Part shown: piece by piece, positions 60,858 through 64,000 of the stretch
Layout: each line of letters begins with the position of its first letter
Position numbering within the stretch: the first letter of the stretch is position 1
Notes under the pieces: model-generated
Told to the model about the DNA's origin: nothing
The model's database searches: none
The model's input: only the letters and a program-made list of their open reading frames with translations
Made by a program: the position numbers and the translations under genes
DNA from: CAVXHQ01 sp963789535
GTDB taxonomy: Bacteria > Pseudomonadota > Alphaproteobacteria > Rhodobacterales > Rhodobacteraceae
Length of the DNA: 64,000 bases
NCBI GenBank assembly: GCA_963789535.1
Contig: CAWBKU010000005.1
Coordinates: 1,984,001 to 2,048,000, forward strand
Reading direction: 5' to 3'

Positions 60858-62354
60858 TCAGAACGCCCGTTCGTCGCCCTGCGCCTGCCAGGGCTTCACG
60901 AGGTTGCCGAAGCGGGTGAACTGGCCCTCGAACGACAGGTCCACGGTGCCGATCGGGCCGTGCCGCTGCTTGCCGATCACCACCTCGGCCTTGGAACGCA
61001 GGCGTTCCATGTCCTCCTGCCACTGCGCCATCTTCTCCATCTCGTGGTCGCCCGGCTTTTCGCGCTCCTTGTAGTATTCCTCGCGGAAAACGAACATCAC
61101 CACGTCGGCGTCCTGCTCGATAGAGCCGGATTCCCGCAGGTCCGAGAGTTGCGGCCGCTTGTCCTCGCGGTTCTCGACCTGACGGCTGAGCTGCGACAGG
61201 GCGATCACGGGAATGTCGAGTTCCTTGGCGATGGCCTTCAGCCCTTGGGTGATCTCGGAGATCTCGTTCACCCGGTTCTCGTTGCGGCCCGATCCGCGCA
61301 GGAGTTGCAGGTAATCGACGAAGAGGGCATCGAGGCCGTGGGTGCGTTTCAGCCGCCGCGCCCGCGCCGCGACCTGCGCGATGGGCAGGGCGGGGGTGTC
61401 GTCGATGAACAGCGGGCAGGCCTCGAGGGCCTTGGCGGCCTCGACAAAGCGGCGGAACTCGATCTCGGTCATGTCGCCGCGCCGGATCTGTTCGGAGGGG
61501 ACTTCGGATGCCTCCGACAGGATCCGCGCGGCGAGTTGTTCGGCGCTCATCTCCAGCGAAAAGAACCCGACAACACCGCCGTTCACCGCCCCCTCGCTGC
61601 CGTCGGGCAATTGCCCGCGCTTGTAGGTCTTGGCGATGTTGAAGGCGATGTTGGTGGCGAGCGACGTCTTGCCCATCGAGGGGCGCCCGGCGAGGATCAG
61701 CAGGTCGGACTTGTGCAGGCCACCCAGTTTCTTGTCGAGATCGACGAGGCCGGTGGACACGCCCGCCAGCCCGCCATCGCGCTGATAGGCGGCGTTGGCG
61801 TTCAGCACCGCATCGGTCACGGCGCGCAGGAACGACTGGAACCCGCTCTCGGAGCTGCCCTGCTCGGCCAGTTTGTAGAGTTCCTGTTCCGCCTCGACGA
61901 TCTGGGCGCGCGGTTCGGTCGACACGTCGCCCTTCCTCGCCTTGGCGGCGATGTCCTGACCCAGCCGGATCAGTTCGCGACGGATCGCGAGGTCGTAGAT
62001 CATCTGCGCGTAGTCTTTCGCGGCGAAGGACGAGATGGCGGCGCCCGCCAGACGCACCAGATAGGCCGGCCCGCCGAGTTCCTTGAGGCCCTCGTCACCC
62101 TCGAGGAACGGTTTCAGCGTGACCGGCGAGGCCAGCGCGTTCTTCGATATCCGCGCCTGCGCGACGTCGAAGATGCGGGCATGGACGGGATCGTAGAAAT
62201 GCTCGGGTCCGACGATGTTGGCCACCCGGTCGAAGACGTCGTTGTTGGTCAGGATCGCGCCGAGGAGTTGCTGTTCGGCCTCGATCGACTGCGGCAGGCT
62301 CTCGGCCTCGGTGGGCACCCCGCCACTCGCGTTGAAGGTCGCAATCTCGTTCAT
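60858..62354 (-). CDS. dnaB: Replicative DNA helicase DnaB
   Basis: This hexameric 5'-3' helicase acts at the replication fork. The 498-residue protein has the N-terminal domain starting QSIEAEQQLLGAILTNN, the RecA-like core with Walker A LAGRPSMGKTSLA, SLEMSAEQLAARIL, Walker B LDALFVDYLQLL and the arginine finger region EYYKER. It is full length. The 208 bases upstream hold a DnaA-box-like array. Confidence 0.97.
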   Translation of the reverse strand: MNEIATFNASGGVPTEAESLPQSIEAEQQLLGAILTNNDVFDRVANIVGPEHFYDPVHARIFDVAQARISKNALASPVTLKPFLEGDEGLKELGGPAYLVRLAGAAISSFAAKDYAQMIYDLAIRRELIRLGQDIAAKARKGDVSTEPRAQIVEAEQELYKLAEQGSSESGFQSFLRAVTDAVLNANAAYQRDGGLAGVSTGLVDLDKKLGGLHKSDLLILAGRPSMGKTSLATNIAFNIAKTYKRGQLPDGSEGAVNGGVVGFFSLEMSAEQLAARILSEASEVPSEQIRRGDMTEIEFRRFVEAAKALEACPLFIDDTPALPIAQVAARARRLKRTHGLDALFVDYLQLLRGSGRNENRVNEISEITQGLKAIAKELDIPVIALSQLSRQVENREDKRPQLSDLRESGSIEQDADVVMFVFREEYYKEREKPGDHEMEKMAQWQEDMERLRSKAEVVIGKQRHGPIGTVDLSFEGQFTRFGNLVKPWQAQGDERAF

Positions 62355-62463
62355 CTGCCCGGTTTCCCCTCATGTCGGTCGGGCTCGGCAATCCCTTCAG
62401 GGGGCGGCCCGACTCTATTCTGGATGCGTGCCGAGGCATAGCAGCCGGCCCGCCCCGCGGCTA

Positions 62464-62494
62464 TCTGGATATCCTGTGGATTTCCTGCGGATAA
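62464..62494 (-). promoter_or_regulatory. Three helically phased DnaA-box-like nonamers upstream of dnaB
   Basis: On the plus strand TCTGGATAT (62464-62472), TGTGGATTT (62475-62483) and TGCGGATAA (62486-62494) start exactly 11 bases apart. The reverse complement of the DnaA-box consensus is TGTGGATAA, and the three differ from it at two, one and one positions. The boxes are thus on the minus strand, same orientation as dnaB, and about 110-140 bases before its start. Binding by DnaA is inferred. Confidence 0.45.
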
Positions 62495-62562
62495 AGGCGC
62501 GCCCCGCCAGAATTGGCCTATGTTGCCCCGACGGGACCGGTCACGTCAACATCTGGTAGGGA

Positions 62563-63237
62563 TCAGGCGTGTGTCGCCGACCATTCTTCCGGATCGCGCA
62601 GATAGGCCTCGACCGCCGTCAACACCTCGTCGGCGAAGGCGCCGCGCGCCCGCGCCTCGGCCAGCACGTCCCACCAGGTGCACAGGTGCAGCAGGGTGAT
62701 GCCCTCGGCCGCCAGTGCCTCGGTTACACCCGGAAAGATGCCGTAGGAGAAGATCACGGCGGTGTGCCCGCATGTCGCGCCCGTCTCGCGGATCGCGTTC
62801 ACGAAGCTGACCTTCGAGCCGCCGTCGGTCGCCAGATCCTCGATCAGCAGAGCCCGCTGGCCTTCGCGCATCACCCCTTCGATGCGCGCGTTGCGGCCGT
62901 AGCCTTTCGGCTTCTTGCGCACATAGGTCATCGGCAGGGCCAGCCGCTCGGCGATCAGTGCTGCGAAGGGGATCCCCGCCGTCTCGCCGCCGGCGATGGT
63001 GTCGAACGCCTCGAATCCGGCCTCGCGCATCACCGTCACGGCGAGGAAATCCATCACCGTCGACCGGATACGCGGATAGGAGATGAGCTTGCGGCAGTCG
63101 ACATAGGTCGGCGCCTTCTTGCCGCTGGCGTGGGTGAACGGGTCGGCGGCGTTGAAATCCACGGCCCCGATCTCGAGCAGCATCCCCGCCGTAAGGCGCG
63201 CCATCTCTTCCTTCGGGGGGAAACTCGTCGGGATCAT
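62563..63237 (-). CDS. pyrE: Orotate phosphoribosyltransferase
   Basis: PyrE converts orotate and PRPP to OMP in pyrimidine synthesis. The 224-residue protein has the PRPP-binding motif ALLIEDLATDGGSK (about residues 130-143), the N-terminal ASGKKAPTYVDCRKLISYP and GGETAGIPFAALIA. The start at 63237 begins the typical N-terminus. pyrC is the gene upstream on the same strand, 59 bases away, so the two are probably co-transcribed. Confidence 0.96.
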   Translation of the reverse strand: MIPTSFPPKEEMARLTAGMLLEIGAVDFNAADPFTHASGKKAPTYVDCRKLISYPRIRSTVMDFLAVTVMREAGFEAFDTIAGGETAGIPFAALIAERLALPMTYVRKKPKGYGRNARIEGVMREGQRALLIEDLATDGGSKVSFVNAIRETGATCGHTAVIFSYGIFPGVTEALAAEGITLLHLCTWWDVLAEARARGAFADEVLTAVEAYLRDPEEWSATHA

Positions 63238-63295
63238 CTGTTCCGCCTCGCAGTTTTTTCTTGCCACAATAACTCGCCCCGCAGGGTCCGTCTTT

Positions 63296-64000
63296 TCAAC
63301 CGGCGACACGCCAGTGCAGGGGGAACCCGGGGTCGAACAGCGTCACCGGCCCGTCGTCGGTCATCAGCGTCGCGGGCCCGGCGACGGGATCGCCGCGCGT
63401 CAGCGTGATGGTGTCCTCGTTCGGGTCCAGCCGATAGAATTTCGCGCCGTTCAGCGACGCGAAAGCCTCGAGCGCCGAGAGTTTGCCCGCCGCCTCGAAC
63501 ACTTCGGCGAGGCAAGACAGGGTGACGGGCGCCGAATAGATGCCCGCGCAGCCGCAGGCCTCCAGCTTGCGGGCATCGGTGTGGGGCGCCGAATCGGTGC
63601 CGAGGAAGAACCGCGGATCGCCGGAGATCGCTGCCTGAACGAGGGCCACGCGATGCTTTTCGCGCTTGGCGACCGGCAGGCAGTAATAGTGCGGGCGGAT
63701 GCCGCCGGCGAGGATGTGGTTGCGGTTGATGACGAGGTGGTGCGTGGTGATCGTCGCGGCCAGCCCCTTGGGGGTGTCGCGCACGTAATCCACGGCGTCC
63801 TGCGTCGTCACATGCTCCATCACCACGCGCAGGTCGGGGGTCTTGCGACGGATCGGTTTCAGCACCTTGTCGATGAACACCGCCTCGCGGTCGAAGATGT
63901 CGATGGCGGGGTCCGTGACCTCGCCGTGCACGCAGAGCGGCATACCGATCTCGGCCATCTTCTCGAAGACCGGGCGCACCGCGTCGAAGTTCGTCACACC
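63296..64000 (-). CDS. pyrC: Dihydroorotase, C-terminal part (5' end outside window)
   Basis: This metal-dependent amidohydrolase cyclises carbamoyl-aspartate in pyrimidine synthesis. The last 234 residues are present, with CVHGEVTDPAID, VMEHVTTQDAVDYV, ITTHHLVINRNHIL and the metal-binding FFLGTDSAPHTD. The 5' end lies beyond base 64000. This is the monofunctional class II enzyme related to E. coli PyrC. It pairs with pyrE downstream. Confidence 0.96.
   Translation of the reverse strand, partial: GVTNFDAVRPVFEKMAEIGMPLCVHGEVTDPAIDIFDREAVFIDKVLKPIRRKTPDLRVVMEHVTTQDAVDYVRDTPKGLAATITTHHLVINRNHILAGGIRPHYYCLPVAKREKHRVALVQAAISGDPRFFLGTDSAPHTDARKLEACGCAGIYSAPVTLSCLAEVFEAAGKLSALEAFASLNGAKFYRLDPNEDTITLTRGDPVAGPATLMTDDGPVTLFDPGFPLHWRVAG

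Overview
The window looks like a chromosomal segment from an alphaproteobacterium of the Rhodobacteraceae/Roseobacter type. The basis is high GC with G/C-rich third codon positions, the tatB-tatC-DUF815 and surE-pcm-nlpD neighbourhoods, the alphaproteobacterial SspB form, the DUF4169 plus ribbon-helix-helix pair, the aglR-aglEFGAK order, and a VPLPA-type sorting tail. No rRNA, tRNA, insertion sequence, prophage or CRISPR array was found. The family placement is inference from gene content and protein style, not from a marker gene.

Layout. 1-5.0 kb: end of the Tat translocase operon (tatB fragment, tatC, a DUF815 ATPase) converging on surE-pcm-nlpD across a perfect 23-bp inverted repeat that holds both stop codons. 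5.1-13.0 kb: mostly minus-strand housekeeping (SDR, PhyH-like dioxygenase, purF, cvpA, radA, pqiA-like, alr). 13.2-19.6 kb: urease operon ureD-A-B-orf-C-(antisense orf, DUF1127)-E-F-G, with an unusual in-frame UreB-LprI fusion. 19.6-29.2 kb: fumarylacetoacetase-like hydrolase, secreted EF-hand protein divergent from an OmpR-type two-component system, transglutaminase-like protein, selO and msrA separated by 15-bp tandem repeats, a frameshifted alpha/beta hydrolase and a cytochrome P450. 29.2-32.4 kb: small regulators, a LecA-like exported protein, fumC and sspB.

32.4-41.8 kb is the most unusual region. A secreted caspase-like (C14) protease and a small exported partner diverge from a response regulator, histidine kinase and large exported helical-repeat protein, and the latter converges on an exported CHAT-domain protease. 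Together these look like an envelope clan-CD protease module under two-component control. This assignment is inferred from domains and gene order.

41.8-52.7 kb: alpha-glucoside utilisation locus (glk, GH1 glucosidase, LacI-type aglR, then divergent aglE-F-G-aglA-aglK) with two near-identical palindromic operators. 52.7-58.6 kb: Na+/H+ antiporter, Ppx/GppA phosphatase, a one-carbon group (virulence-factor family protein, metF-like gene with an apparent +1 frameshift, methyltetrahydrofolate:corrinoid methyltransferase) and rlmE. 58.6-64 kb: a ClpP/SppA-fold exported protein with a membrane partner, dnaB with three helically phased DnaA-box-like nonamers upstream, pyrE and the 3' part of pyrC, which runs off the window.
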